Assembly: GCF_000004075.3 (NCBI RefSeq) | Contig: NC_026661.2 | Coordinates: forward strand, 20,488,307 to 20,552,306 | From: Cucumis sativus | Taxonomy: Eukaryota > Streptophyta > Magnoliopsida > Cucurbitales > Cucurbitaceae | Direction: 5' to 3' | Length of the DNA stretch: 64,000 bases | Shown: positions 24,501-36,753 of the stretch, in pieces | Position numbering within the stretch: position 1 is the first letter of the stretch | Layout of the letters: each line of letters starts with the position of its first letter | Program-made: the position numbers and the translations under genes | The notes under the pieces: generated by a model | The model's input: only the letters and a program-made list of their open reading frames with translations | Databases searched by the model: none | Told to the model about the DNA's origin: nothing

Positions 24501-25982
24501 AAAAAGCCCTAAGCCCTAAGTCTAGAGACACAACTTAATATAAAATGACAAAAAGGCCCTTGGTCTTGAGAACTTAATTCAAAAGTTTTTTTGAAAATTT
24601 GACATATATCATTAAATTCCTATAATTATTGAACTAACAAAATTTGTTTTTTTTTGTATTTTCAATATTTATTAATTACAAAATGAGACTTTTTGTTCGA
24701 ATTCAATTTATTATCGTAGAAAATTATTGCCGTCTGTCAATTTTTTAAAATGATATTTTAAGGAGCGTCTCATTCATATTTGTGATTTTGTAAATATGGT
24801 AAAAAAGAAAATTAATGTAACTTTTTTATTGTTTATTCTTTCAAATCGGAGTTTGTGGCTTTTAAAGAAAAGGAAAAAGAGATCATCAACCGGATGGTTT
24901 AAGATTATCTCGACTAGCTAGTTCGTCTAGGAAGAATCATGATATTTTTTAAGTACTTTTTCTTTGAAAGAGTGGTGCTAAAGAACATAGTAGCGTCGTT
25001 GCAAATGATCAAAATGCAACAATTGCTTCGTGAAAGTCAAAATCAAATAATCAAATTAGCTCAATCCTATGAATCGAACCAAATCATTGTTTAATTTCTC
25101 CATCGGCGAAGAAGAAGAAAAATAAGAAAATTATTGATTTCGATGACAATGGTTGAATGAAGAATGAAGATTAAACTTGTTACGACCTTTATAAACAAAA
25201 ATATCGTATACGATGAAAACCACCCTAAAACTCGTATGTGATCGCTTTAATTTGAATCCTCTCATTTTTTTCAATTCAATATTTTAGGTTATCAAATTGA
25301 ATTTCTCTATTTTTTTTTTTTTTGTCAAAGATTGTTCATAGAATAACAATATTATGTTATTGTCTTAAGAAATAATTAAGATATAAAATAACCATATCAC
25401 TTAAAAGCAATTAATTAATGTTTGTTTATTATTGCTTTTATAACTTTTTTAATAGGAAAATTGTAAAAAAAAATTATAAAATATTTATACTCTTAGAAAA
25501 TGATCAAATAGTTTGTTTTTTTTTTCAATTTTTGAAAAACTCGTTTTCAATAAATATAAATAAACTAACTCTCGTTTTTAAATGAAGTTTCTTATCTCCA
25601 TTATGTGTTGAAACTCATGCATTGCCAACATCCTCTATCGTGCTCGTTCATTTCAAAATGTAAAGAGTTGAAGGTCGGAGTTTGTTTTATTAATTAATAT
25701 CACTTGTTTCAAGTTTCGAGACTTTTCTTATTTGACTCTATTTTCAAAGAGAAAACCACTTTGCTATCATTTTTAAAATCAAGTTATAAATTAAATTAAT
25801 ATCACATAATTAATTTGAATTGGTAATTAAGCGATAATATATAAAAGGAAAACATGAGTTGAAGTTAAAGTTGATATTTTCTTGTAAATAAAATTCTCAT
25901 TAAACAATTAAACAACATCAAAATAAAAAATAATCCAATGGGGAAAATAATATTTACATGAAATTAGGAAGGAAAAAAAAAA
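21511..25982. other. DUF4050 promoter and AT-rich gene-poor interval
   Basis: I see no supported gene. It has a GAA/GGA-rich leader patch (21700-21770), an (AC)n/(AT)n microsatellite at about 22085-22117, and long A/T runs. A stretch at about 24870-25200 has short coding-like words (LQMIKMQQLLRESQNQIIKL in one frame) but is interrupted by stops and cannot be assigned. Confidence 0.5.
22085..22117. repeat. Compound (AC)n-(AT)n microsatellite
   Basis: A short CA-rich run passes into about ten AT units. It is intergenic, upstream of the DUF4050 gene. Confidence 0.85.
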
Positions 25983-26700
25983 TTAGTAAGAAAATTGGAT
26001 TCTATGAGCACAACGATCTCTTAGAATAGCATTGTAGAGAGTAAGTCTATTTTGGGGGATTCGATGATTTGATGATGACGATGATGATGATGATGAAGAT
26101 GAAGATTTTGCATTATTATTATTTCTGCATTGAACTTTCTTCACTAATTTCAATCTCTCATTTTTCTTCATCATCATCAACATTATCTTCTCTCTTTGTA
26201 TTTCTTTAATTCCTTTCTTCTTCACATCACTATTAGTATTGTTATTGTTATTCTCTGCAAACTGTACTTTCTTCTTCTTCTTTCCTTTCTTCCCACCTGT
26301 CCATTCCCAAAATATAATTATAATTACTACATATACACGCATTTTCGTCTCAAGGTTTATAAAACCAAAACTTTTTTAAGTCATTCCCTTAAACAAAATC
26401 TAAAAAACCAAACCTTTGAGGAAATCTAGGCCTCGATTTATGAACAATAATGTGACTAAAAACCCACAATAAGATAAGTACATGTGAAAAAGAATGGAAA
26501 AGTTGTATACCTGAAGAGAGGCAAGGGCGGAGAATCTGAAGTTGGGATTTGGGGGAAGTGGTTTCGCCGGAGAGTTGGGATGGGGGAGGAGAGGAGAGAT
26601 CGGGTTTATTCTGACGGAGTAAGGCGAGAATGAGGGCCGTGCTGGAGACCACCATGACGGTGGCGAAGACCAAGTTGGAAGAATTTAAAAGGGAAGACAT
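25983..26700 (-). CDS. Small membrane-anchored basic protein, plant-specific, function unknown
   Basis: Exons are 26511-26700 and 25983-26296 (complement), joined G|GT, 167 residues. An in-frame ATG three codons upstream (26709) would add MII. The N-terminus is a hydrophobic anchor (SSNLVFATVMVVSSTALILA), followed by a Pro/Ser linker. Exon 2 starts with a Lys block (GGKKGKKKKKVQFAE), then Asn- and Ser-rich runs, and ends RIPQNRLTLYNAILRDRCAH and RIQFSY. The C-terminal NRxxLYxxILRDR motif recurs in small plant membrane proteins of unknown role, as I recall. The 12-Ser run is encoded by an ATC/GAT-type trinucleotide repeat at 26066-26105, so its length may vary between accessions. No enzymatic residues are visible. 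Confidence 0.75.
26066..26105. repeat. Trinucleotide (GAT)n repeat coding for polyserine
   Basis: GATGATGACGATGATGATGA and further GAT/GAA units lie in the coding frame of the small membrane protein, where they read as serine codons on the minus strand. Confidence 0.85.
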
Positions 26701-26709
26701 GATGATCAA

Positions 26710-27949
26710 AGACGACGGCCAAGATCGTCTTTTAGTTAGACATTGTTAGGTAAAGAAAGAAATAGAAAAACAAAATAAAAGAAGAAGAATTTGTACGTTG
26801 TGCTCTTGTTGTTGTTGTATTTTGTTATGGGGGAAGATGGAGATTGTTTGGAAAACTCTTTTAATATAGAGGAAAAGAACTTAGTTTGAAAAAAGGTTGA
26901 GAGTGGCAAAGAACTTTTAATAGATAAAAATTGGAAGGAAAAGAAAAGAAAAGACAGCAAAAACAGCAGTTTTACGGTTGGGAGAGAGAAAAAGGAAAAA
27001 GTTTAAATTGGAAGAAAGACAATAATAAGAGTTTAGGATTTCTTTTTCTTTCCTAAATTTGGATAGGAATTGGAATCCAATGATTCAAAGGACAGAATCG
27101 ATTTTTTATTTTGATTTTGAGTTCTTGATTCTTAGATTTCCAATTTTATTTTTAGGGAAATATTTTTGTTTGTTTGTTTGTTTAATTTTGGGTAGTGAAA
27201 TTGTTGGATAATTATGAATACAGTTTTTTTTTTTTCATGCGGTTGTATTTAATTGTTTATAATATTGTTGTGCTTGATATTTTAACTGCTTTCCAATTTA
27301 GGAGAACATAATTCACTAAAATACCATACCACCTTACATGAACCAAAGTTAAGAACATACCCATTAAAACAAAGCAAATGTCTAGAGGTATATATATTAA
27401 TAGTTCTTTTTTTACTATTATAATTCTATCTTTAGCAATGCATTTAAATAAACAAAAAAATTAATTATGGTTTGATTATTTATGGTAATAAATGAATAGC
27501 ATATTCTAAACTAAAGCAACCAAACCTGTAATTTAACTCATATTAATAAGTATGTGAGGATATTCAAACATATGAAAAAGGAAATAAATATAAGAAAAAC
27601 ACCACAAGACAGATTGAGCTAATTTGGAAATGAAATGACGGTGGATTTTAGAAGCAAACAAATGGCACAAGAAAATTAAGAACTTTATAATATCAAGAGA
27701 AACACAACCAAGGTTACATTAGCTTAGTAAACCCTCAAACTGAGAAGCCAAATATACCCAAAATTACATTAGCCATAGTGTTTTTGAAGGGTAAGCCTCA
27801 AGCAAAAGAAACAAAGCCAAAGTGACATTAGGAAGTATTGAAGTAAAACTTAGGAGAACTTTTAAAATGTCTTTTTCTAGTTACAAAACAAGATGTGAGT
27901 TTGAGTAACCTTTGGAATAAGATGGGGGAAGCAGCAAGAGAAAAATGAC
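26710..27949. other. Spacer between PLD alpha 1 3' end and the small membrane protein promoter
   Basis: No gene is seen. The left part is the promoter and leader of the 26700 gene; the right part, about 27650-27949, is likely the PLD 3' UTR. Confidence 0.6.
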
Positions 27950-30900
27950 TTAGGTAGTGAGGATGGGAGGGAGGTAGTCAGATTTGGTTCCGAGTATACG
28001 AGCTTTGGTGTCGGGGAAGCACTCAAAGCCTGGGAGTTCTGTCACTTCCCCTTCACTGGTTATGCCAATCGGATAGCGGAGGAGGTGACCGGGCAAGTCC
28101 CTTTCTAGTGATTCACTTGAATACATATCCCAATACTTATCAGCAATTCTGTTAACCTTTGCAACACATTCTTCACTTTCTGGACGAAGGAAAGTTTCGT
28201 CAAGCATACCAAGATGTTCATACCATAGAGCCATTCGGAATCCGTGAACTTGACCACGTGCAGGTTCATGAGCTGACAGATGATAGGGCTGGTAAGCGCC
28301 CATTGCTATCTCGGAGTCCCTTGCACCATCCATGGATCTTTGGTTGATGTTTGCCGATCCAACAATTATGTACTCATCATCAACTGCAGTAGATGTTTAA
28401 CTCCATTATTTCCTTTATATATATATAAATTAAATTACTATTTAGTCCTATATGGTTTGTTAAAACCTCATAAATGGTTTTATAAAATCTCCATGAATGA
28501 CTCTACCGTAGGACTATCTACGAACATTTTATCAAACCAGAACGACTAAATTATAATTATAAACGAGCGGAAAAAAAAAGGAATCATACATGTTTAGAAT
28601 TTGGTTTCTTTGGTAAATCATTGAGCGTGGTGTTTGAACAGTTGAGGCATATTATTTCAGTATATCAGAAGTAAAGATTAAACTTCTTACCCAAAAAAAA
28701 AAAAGGAAAAAGAGATAAAACTAAAAATCTTGGTATGGCGAAAAAAATTGATGCAGGGATTTAGAATTAAGTGCTTGGAAATTCATGCTAATCAAACTAC
28801 ACGCATGTATGATATATGAGCATTGCTTACCAATCATCATCTTGGTGTGGACGTAAATCATGAAACGCCTGGCCTGCTGGGCTCTCAAATAATCAGAATC
28901 CTCCTCTGGTGCTTCTGAAGGTTCATATTCTCCCGACCTCTTGACTTCCCGGTTGCCAAGACAGAAGAATGTCAAGTAGTTGCGAGGGTCTTCCTCGATA
29001 CCTTGATCTCTAAGAGCCTCGATTACATCTTTATACATCATTTCTAGTGTCCTCTTCTGCCAATCTAATATTGCCTGAACCGATCCACTTTCTGGTAGAC
29101 CTTCTGGCCACATTGGAACAACTACATACACAGTGAACCTTTCCCCTGCTTTAATCTTACTGACGATCTTGAGGGAAAGCTCCCTTGGGATACAGTGCAA
29201 GGCACCAATATCCTCAGGCTTGATATTATCAGGAGACCATCCAAAACAACTTCCAAGGAAATATTGGTTTTCAATATAAATAAAATTCTTAGCCCGTCGA
29301 ATAGCATTAATGTATGCATCTTGAATGCTTCTATCAATAATGTTATCTTTCCCACTGACAAGTCCAGCTCTAGCAGCTTCTTCAGGGGTCTCAGGAAAGC
29401 CAAAAGCTGCCCCACCATCTATTGATCTAAACAACTGAACGTTCCAGGTGTCATGGTCGTCTGGGTACATAACAGGAGATGGAGGAACAATTATTTCATC
29501 AAGATCACGTAGCTGCAGAAGTACATCCTTCCCACCTTGTTTCTTCCACCTTTGCTCAAAATTGAACAAAACATCCCAGGCAATGGGCCCTTCAAGTCGG
29601 GAATGGATATCATGCCAAGGTTCCCTCGGTCCACCTTTTGTTATTGATGCACCAGTAAAATTTGGTTGATGGAAATCGTCGTGATGTGCAGTATCCAATG
29701 TCCTGAAAAGGGAGTGAAAGGGTGTGTCATACCTGCCATCACAGAGATCAATGCCACCAACAAAACTCACAATTCTCCTCTTATCCGAATCTCCATTTGG
29801 CATTGGGCTATCCACCACCACAATCTTCTGGTGATGAGTGAACATGGTAGAGATTTGTAGATCTTGAACAATGCTTCCACCATCATCGGGATTACGAGGG
29901 CACAACACGCAGTGCACATCAGTATCTTGGAAGTAACGTTCAGTTTCTTCATCGTGAGTAGCCATCAAACCATCTTTTTTAAGTAAACCGACTGATGTTC
30001 TGTCATCCCAGACAAGCATAAGAACTCTAACCCCTTCACTTGCTTTGTTCTTAAGCAGTTCACCAAGCATGGTGTCTCCTCCAGGCTTTGGTCTCCTGGA
30101 GTCCCTTACCAAGGCAATTTCTGTATAAACAGACCATCCTGTGATGTAGATCATGTGCTTGGCATTTTTTATGGCATCGAAAATATCTTCCCAACATCTG
30201 GCGGGAGCATAATTTTTTCCTCCAGCGAGAGGTATTTTAGGAATAAAATTATCGGGTACATGAGCATCTTGATACAAAGAGACCTTACAACCTTGTCTCT
30301 GAGAGTAATATGTATAAGGGACTCCAGGAAATTTACGACTTCTTATACCACGACCCCAATTGCGATCTTTAGTAACACTGAAGTATTGAAGTTTGACATG
30401 AATCTTTGATTCCTCTTCAATAGGATTTTGATTTTCATCTAAGATTGGAACCCATTTGTCAACTTCCTCCCCGTCTACGATGTCTTCCACAGGTACGTAT
30501 GCACGTCCAATCAAAGTTGCACCAATGGGATTGTCATCCTTCACGGTGAAGATAACATTTGATGCCTTATGGGCACAGTAAATGTGAAAAGATTCATTCC
30601 ATTTTGGATTAGAAGGATCAGATTCCAATATTCGTGTCCTCCCAACCCTAGCCTTTTCTAAATCTATAGTGGCATACAGTTTGGTTTGTCCTTTGCCAAT
30701 TCCGACAGCCTCCTCAAAGTTTTGCCTTAACTGCAATAAATGTCTCTCCAGTAAACCATTTGAATGAAAGAAAATCAAAAGAATATGCTGAAAAATAAGA
30801 ATGACATTTTAACACAGTATAAATGTTGCCTTGTCTCCAGCCAGCCCATTTTGTTGGAAATAACTTTGATTCACACCAAAAGAAGGCATATTCTCAAATC

Positions 30901-31636
30901 AACTACACATAAACTATAACCTTAAAATATTATGTACAACGTAACAATCTCTTTACATATTCTTAAGAATATTAAAAAGAACATTTAAATCTCTGAAAAC
31001 CCAGATCTAAAATTGCATAAAAATCATTTATTTATTTTATCCCATAATTTAAAAACAAAAAAATTATTCACAGTATGCACAGATCAGAAACTATTCACGA
31101 ATGAGAAATATGGCTAACAATGAACTTCCTAACATTTGGTCGATTAGAAACTTAACGCAGAGGAGTTTTACCATTATATCCAGCCAATAAGTGTAATAAT
31201 TTATTTATCAAAACGAGATACCAGGAAACATAATTGCAATTGCGAAGTGATGCGAATGGCAAGGTCAGACTACCATTTTAGCAATTCATCACAAAAGCAA
31301 GAAATAACATACAGAAGCAGAGGAAACCATCGATAATCGATTCAGAACAAAATTCAAGCGTTTGTAGTTTTCCTAATTCCCTCAAATTCAACTTCATCCA
31401 CAGATCAGAAAACTTCATCAAGATCACACTCACTTACAGCAGAAAAGTCAACCAAATACTCATAGTAAAAAAAAAAAAAAACTACAAATCGGCAAAAGAA
31501 CCAAAATAGAAAAAGAAAATTAAATCCAGAAGTGGATATGTACCATGCTGAAGACATTGGATGAACCACCAGTATGCAACCTGTCGATTTCATAGATAGT
31601 GGCGTGAAGCGTTCCGTGAAGCGAAGTTCCTTCCAT
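27950..31636 (-). CDS. PLDA1: Phospholipase D alpha 1
   Basis: It hydrolyses phosphatidylcholine and related lipids to phosphatidic acid in a calcium-dependent way, acting on plasma and internal membranes in ABA, wounding and water-stress responses (family knowledge). Exons are 31544-31636, 28831-30730 and 27950-28383 (complement), giving 808 residues, close to the usual PLD alpha length. The C2 domain covers about residues 1-150 ([20 protein letters not shown] at the start). The first HKD motif is HHQKIVVVD with H331, K333 and D338. The second is VHTKMMIVDDEY with H659, K661 and D666, split by intron 2 after the first base of V665. IYIENQYF lies at about 515-522. The C-terminus is [10 protein letters not shown]. 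All catalytic residues are present, so the gene looks intact. A TAG|G acceptor just before the ATG suggests a 5' UTR intron. Confidence 0.97.
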
Positions 31637-34430
31637 TGTCACCTACAGAGCCGAAAACAAGTTAAATCCAGTGAAGAAAACATCAAATACAAAAACAGAT
31701 AGAGGATCAGAACTAATAAACAGAAACAGAGAGTAATAGAATGTGTAACGTAACAACTCCGGATCTGTTGAGAAACGAAGGTGATGGATGAATTGAAGTG
31801 AAAGAAGAGATAGAGTAAGAGAGAGAGTAAGGAAATGAAACGAACTTGGATTTGCAGAGAGAAAGAGTGGAAGCTGAGTGCGTGGGAGAGAGGATTGATT
31901 GAAGAAATGGAATGAAAATCAGATCAGATCTGATATGATATTGAGAATTGAAGATGGAATTAAAAAAAGAGATTAGAATTGGAAAAAGAAAGCGATGGAA
32001 ATGTGTGAATGAGAGAAAGTCAAGAAACACGAACGATCCGCGAAAGAAGCTCAATGTAAAGCTCCTCAAACTCTTACTCTCCCCCACGAGGAGACGGTGA
32101 ACACGGAATAGACATCCATTTCTTTTTTGTTAAATAAACATATTTGATTTATTTTCTTTCTTGCTTTTTTAGAACGTTCAAAACTTTAAATTATATCATT
32201 TTCCCTTTTTTCCCATCTCAGTAATTATTTTACATACCAAAATCATTTAAAATATTTATAAAATTAAATTAAATATCATCCTCCTACAATACACAAAAAT
32301 AAACATTTATCAATTATTGATGACTATCATATGATATACATTTAGAGATGTTTATCAGTTATCACGATCTATCTATTATAGACAGATGGTAAAATTTTGT
32401 TGTATTTATAAATAATTTTGTTTATTTTAACGTATTTAAAAAAATTTAATTATAAAAAAATAATTAATTGTATGGATTTTAATCGTTAAATTTTTGTAAA
32501 TATATCTATTTGGACTTTCTATTACGTTACGTTCAAATAAATATATTTATAATTTAAAATTTTGTAAACATTTTAATTTAAATTACAATTTTTTTACCGT
32601 AAAATCTCAAATTTTTTAAAACCATTAGAATTTGTTAAGACTGAGCAAAAATAAGAAAAAATATACTAAGTGTCAAAGAAAGAAATATTAGGTGTTTAGA
32701 GGTTAGGATGGGCGGCCAAGGGCCATTAAATAACCTCTAAATGATACTCTTTGGACGTTTTGATATAGATGTTAGACGGCCAAAGTATGAAAATAACCTC
32801 TAAAAGAAGACATGAACATTTAAGGATGCATGGTTGATTAGAGGTGAATGACTTTCGCTAACATCATGTCAGATCACAAACCAAGCAAGTAAATACTTGG
32901 GATGGGGTGTGACATTTACTGTAAGAACCTTTCATGCACAAATAATTATTAATCATTTTCATTTTATTAATTTGACAATTAAAGAATAATGCATTGACTG
33001 TTATTCATTTATTTATAATTTAGAACTTTTATTAATTTAATGGAATATATTTTTGTAACTTATAAAATATGATAAAACCAAAATGTTAGGAAATAGATCA
33101 ATATATTTTTTTAAATGATATAAAGAGATAATGTTTATTTATAATTATTATGATGGTGAATGTGGTGATAGCATGGGGCCTTCATAAATGTCCTCTCTCA
33201 ATTTCAATTGCCTTAATTTTGTGATCTTTTATATTACCTTCCAAACCGGTTACCGGTATTTGTGGACTATTTCTTAAATGGACAATAAAGGACGGCATCA
33301 CATTTCAACCGACGCGTACTTATTTATATCATCTTCTTTTTTTTAATTAACCAAACGCGGGAATAAAGATATTTTGTATGATTAGAACATTTAAATTCTC
33401 ATTAAGTTTACTTAATCCATGTCCAATTTACAAACAAATTTCAATTATGTTATAAAGTTCAATATAAAAAAATTTATATTACTGCTTTTTAGAATAATTA
33501 TTCATATCATTAAATCTACCATACTTCTTCACTTTATGTTTTCGATTAATGATCAAAATATGTCTACACAAAGTATGTGTTGATGGTTCAAATCCCTACA
33601 AATTTATTTTTCCAATACATTTAGTAGAGCATGAGGTCATTTTTTAATCCTAAGATGTATAATCGTGTTCGGAGTTATCTATTCTATTTTGTAACTTATT
33701 TGGTAAAATAAATTATTTATTAATCTATCGATTTTAACTTAACATGTAAAGGCTAGCTCATAGATATTAGATTTAGCTTTTTTAAAAAGTGATATTGATG
33801 ACTCGTTTTTTCTAAAAGCTTAATTATCATTAATTATTTTAAAAGCTATGAGAATCTTAAATTAGGCGAAACTTGTTGGACTCTGGAAAATAAACGAAGT
33901 TATGCTTGTCAAAAGACTTCAATTTTTATTTGTTTTAACAAAGCTAAGACATGTGTCATATATCGACTACAAATATCAAACATACTCGAACCTTTGGTAA
34001 ATAAACAAAACGTTTGAGGGAATATGAACATAAGATAAGTTAAAGCTCAACATCAAATTGTGATGTATGTATTTACATTCTTCATTGCATTGATTTTGGG
34101 AGGGGTAAACATTGCATGTTAGAGATTAGAAAAAAAAAAAAAAAAGAAACAGAAATCTAATAGAATTTAAGAGGGAAAAGAAAAGGAAAAAGGGAAGTCC
34201 TCCTTTGTAAACAAAGAAGTGAGTATTTTTCTACATACTACTCTTCTACTACTGTATGAATGAGAAGAAATTAAAACTTCACATTAAAATGATTTTTTAT
34301 CTTACAAGTACACGAGAAAAAAGAAAAGAAAAATAAGGTTCGTTTTCATTTAAATTTTCAAATGCTTCATCAATTTGGCATTTGAGAGGAATACGATTAT
34401 CAAGTTGATCAAACAATTCAAAGTTATCTT
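31637..34430. other. PLD leader and promoter, then AT-rich spacer to the rhomboid gene
   Basis: 31637-32090 is the purine/pyrimidine-rich PLD leader and promoter. 32300-32420 is a second copy of the CTATC/GATAG repeat. At about 32690-32840 two related words (AATAACCTCTAAA) flank GGCCAA-containing sequence, of unknown meaning. The rest is AT-rich and holds no gene that I can support. Confidence 0.5.
32300..32420. repeat. Dispersed CTATC/GATAG repeat, second copy
   Basis: It contains TTATCAGTTATCACGATCTA and a TTTTGTTGTATTTATAAAT tail like the copy at 3945-4085, with the same order of inverted CTATC words and tail. It is AT-rich and non-coding. Confidence 0.4.
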
Positions 34431-36209
34431 TTAGAAACGGTTGTTTTTTGATACTTGTAGATCAGTTCTATACAACTTTGTTAATCCAGAAACATATCTG
34501 CGTAAATAAAAAGTAAACAAAAGTTAGCGAAAACAAAACTAAAAATATATCATTGTTGAGTGTGTAATTTCTTAGTCACGAATCAATTACCCAAAAACCA
34601 AGAGGAGTAGAGCTATAATCAACAAAAGGTACTGATAACATTTGTGCTTGGATTTACGTTTCACGTCAGAGCCTGCAGGGATGTACTTCTGGTTAACGTA
34701 TCCGAATTGCGGTCGGATTAAGAGGATGAAACCAAGGAGAAAACCCGAAATGAAGCCTCCGATGTGAGCGGAATTATCGACGTGTGGGATGAAACCGACT
34801 GCCAGGTTTAAGGCAATGATCAGAATCAATGACAACAGGGCTGCACACTGAGTTTGAATGACAAAGAAACCATATAAGTTGAAATAGATTTAAAGAACAA
34901 TGGAAGGAAAAGAAAAGGTTTTAAGTTTTACCTTATTTGCATAAATTGTCCAATTTGTAATGAGCTCAGAAAGCATAGCTCCCAAAAGGCCAAAAAGAGC
35001 ACCTGAAGCACCAACTGATATGGTTGGATTTTCAGCTGGATTGAGACTTATAGATGAAAGTAAACTCCCACCAAATCCAGAAAGTACATATAAACATCCT
35101 ATTCTCACTGCCAAACACCAAAAATATAAACAAATCATCCCAAATGTCTCAGCACATTAAAACAAAAAACAAAATCCCAAATGGGTTCAGCTTTTCTTTG
35201 ATACAACTGTGGGTTCAGTTCGAACAATTTTTTAACATTATATGAGTTATTTTAACTCTTTCTAAAAGTATAACTGATGACTTTTTTAACACTTTTTATT
35301 TTCCATTTTAAGATTTTTGTACTGTTTTGTTACATAACCAAGAGTGAGCTGAGAAATTCTAGAAGAAAACAAAATCAAATTCATGTTAAAAAGTAAGAAA
35401 AACGGGCAAAATCTCTTCTCTTCTAGGTGGAAAATGAATGCTAAGAGCGAAGACACAATGAAACAATGATAAACCAATACAAAATAGATTACGAGTTTGT
35501 CTAGAACGACTAAAAGTGTTTTTAAACATTCGAAAACTCATTTCAAACACGTCTTATATGTGTTTGAGAGTACTTACAAAATCCGAATTCTTGTTCGAGG
35601 CGAATTCCTATGAAGAGAAGGCTGAGCATATTTGCAAGTAAATGAATAACTCCAGCATGAAGCCACATACAAGACACCAAGCGCCAACCTTCTCCACGTT
35701 CTAATACTGCTTCTTTGTCCAAAGCCCCATATCTTTTCAAACTGCAGAACCAAAGAAAAAACAAATCAAACCAGCAACCATCACAAAAATAACAAAATTC
35801 CCTCTATGTTTTTTTCCTCCCTGATTCATTTTTTTCTCTTCATGGGTCAATCAATTCCATCCCCCATTCACAAAACCCATATCCTAATGTTCCATACAAA
35901 CGAATAATATTATTCTTACATGGTGATGGAAGGGCCGAGGAGGGGATTCTCATGAAACGGTTGGAAGGAGAATCGGCCGAGCTCAGGGTAAAGAAGGCAG
36001 CGGTTTCTTCCAGAGATGGCGGGGCAATTATTTTCATATAACATGAAAATAAACATGCCCACATTGACTAGAAAAATGAGAGGCACCAGCCATGGGAACC
36101 ATGGTTTGGGCGGGGGAGGATAATAGCTGGGTGGCGGTGGCATTGAGATGGGCTTGTGGACGTCATAGGACATTGATTCCACGTGGACCGACGGTGGTCT
36201 CTTCCCCAT
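34431..36209 (-). CDS. Rhomboid-like intramembrane serine protease (RBL, likely RBL5-type)
   Basis: Exons are 35920-36209, 35578-35741, 34932-35107, 34591-34847 and 34431-34497 (complement), in phase, 317 residues. An in-frame ATG at 36263 would add 18. A proline-rich cytosolic N-terminus ([20 protein letters not shown]) precedes the first membrane helix. Conserved features are [30 protein letters not shown], the [12 protein letters not shown] active-site loop with Ser186, and the [10 protein letters not shown] helix with His238, so the Ser-His dyad is intact. The short last exon ends [15 protein letters not shown], whereas many plant secretase-type RBLs end in a Cys-rich CSWCHYLSC tail, which is absent here. 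Likely location is Golgi or another endomembrane (family inference). The neighbouring PLD alpha and SEC11 genes favour the RBL5 assignment. Confidence 0.93.
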
Positions 36210-36753
36210 TGCACGGCGGTGACGGCAACAACCAACAACCAACGGAGGGGGAGGAGTGCACAATAGCGTCGGCTACGACGGATGCTATTGTGCACCAGTT
36301 GTTAGAGTGAGAGAAAGAAAGGAGAAATAGCCAAAGAATGGCAAAGAACGATTCTTGCTACGATGGTCGTTATGTTAGGTACTTTTTCCCGCTAATAGCA
36401 AGTGGTAGATTACCAAAATGTCCCTTCTCATTTAACTGCCACAAAGGGAAATGATAAATAGTTTTTTTTTTTTTTTCTATTAATAAAATTTTTCCATCAA
36501 ATTAGAACAAAAATAAAATATCAAATATAAAAATTATAATGTTTTGAAATTTAAAATAAAGCTCAAAACTTAAAAAGTATTTTTTAAAAAAATTTCATTT
36601 GGTAGAAAGAAATTTTCAAAGTATACGACGTTGGTCTTCCAAATGGTGGAGTGATGGATTTGGGTTAAGAAGCATTAAGCTGTAAGAACGAACGAAGAGG
36701 AGAAGCTATTACATTTACAAAACTACGACGGCTTTAACAAATCTCAATAGCAA
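36210..36753. promoter_or_regulatory. Shared upstream region of divergent RBL and SEC11 genes
   Basis: Only about 544 bp separate the start codons of the rhomboid gene (36209, minus) and SEC11 (36754, plus), so both promoters and leaders lie here. The middle (36460-36600) is very AT-rich. No single TATA box can be assigned with confidence. Confidence 0.6.

Noticed and set aside
24870-25200. Possible degraded coding segment
   Set aside because: Short coding-like words are separated by stops with no family match; too weak to call a pseudogene.
31713-32087. 124-codon frame upstream of PLD alpha 1
   Set aside because: Low-complexity Ser/Phe composition in the PLD leader and promoter; no homology.
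33560-33605. GGTTCAAATCCC-like word as a tRNA or SINE
   Set aside because: Only a B-box-like word is present; no acceptor stem, anticodon arm or A-box at the right distance.
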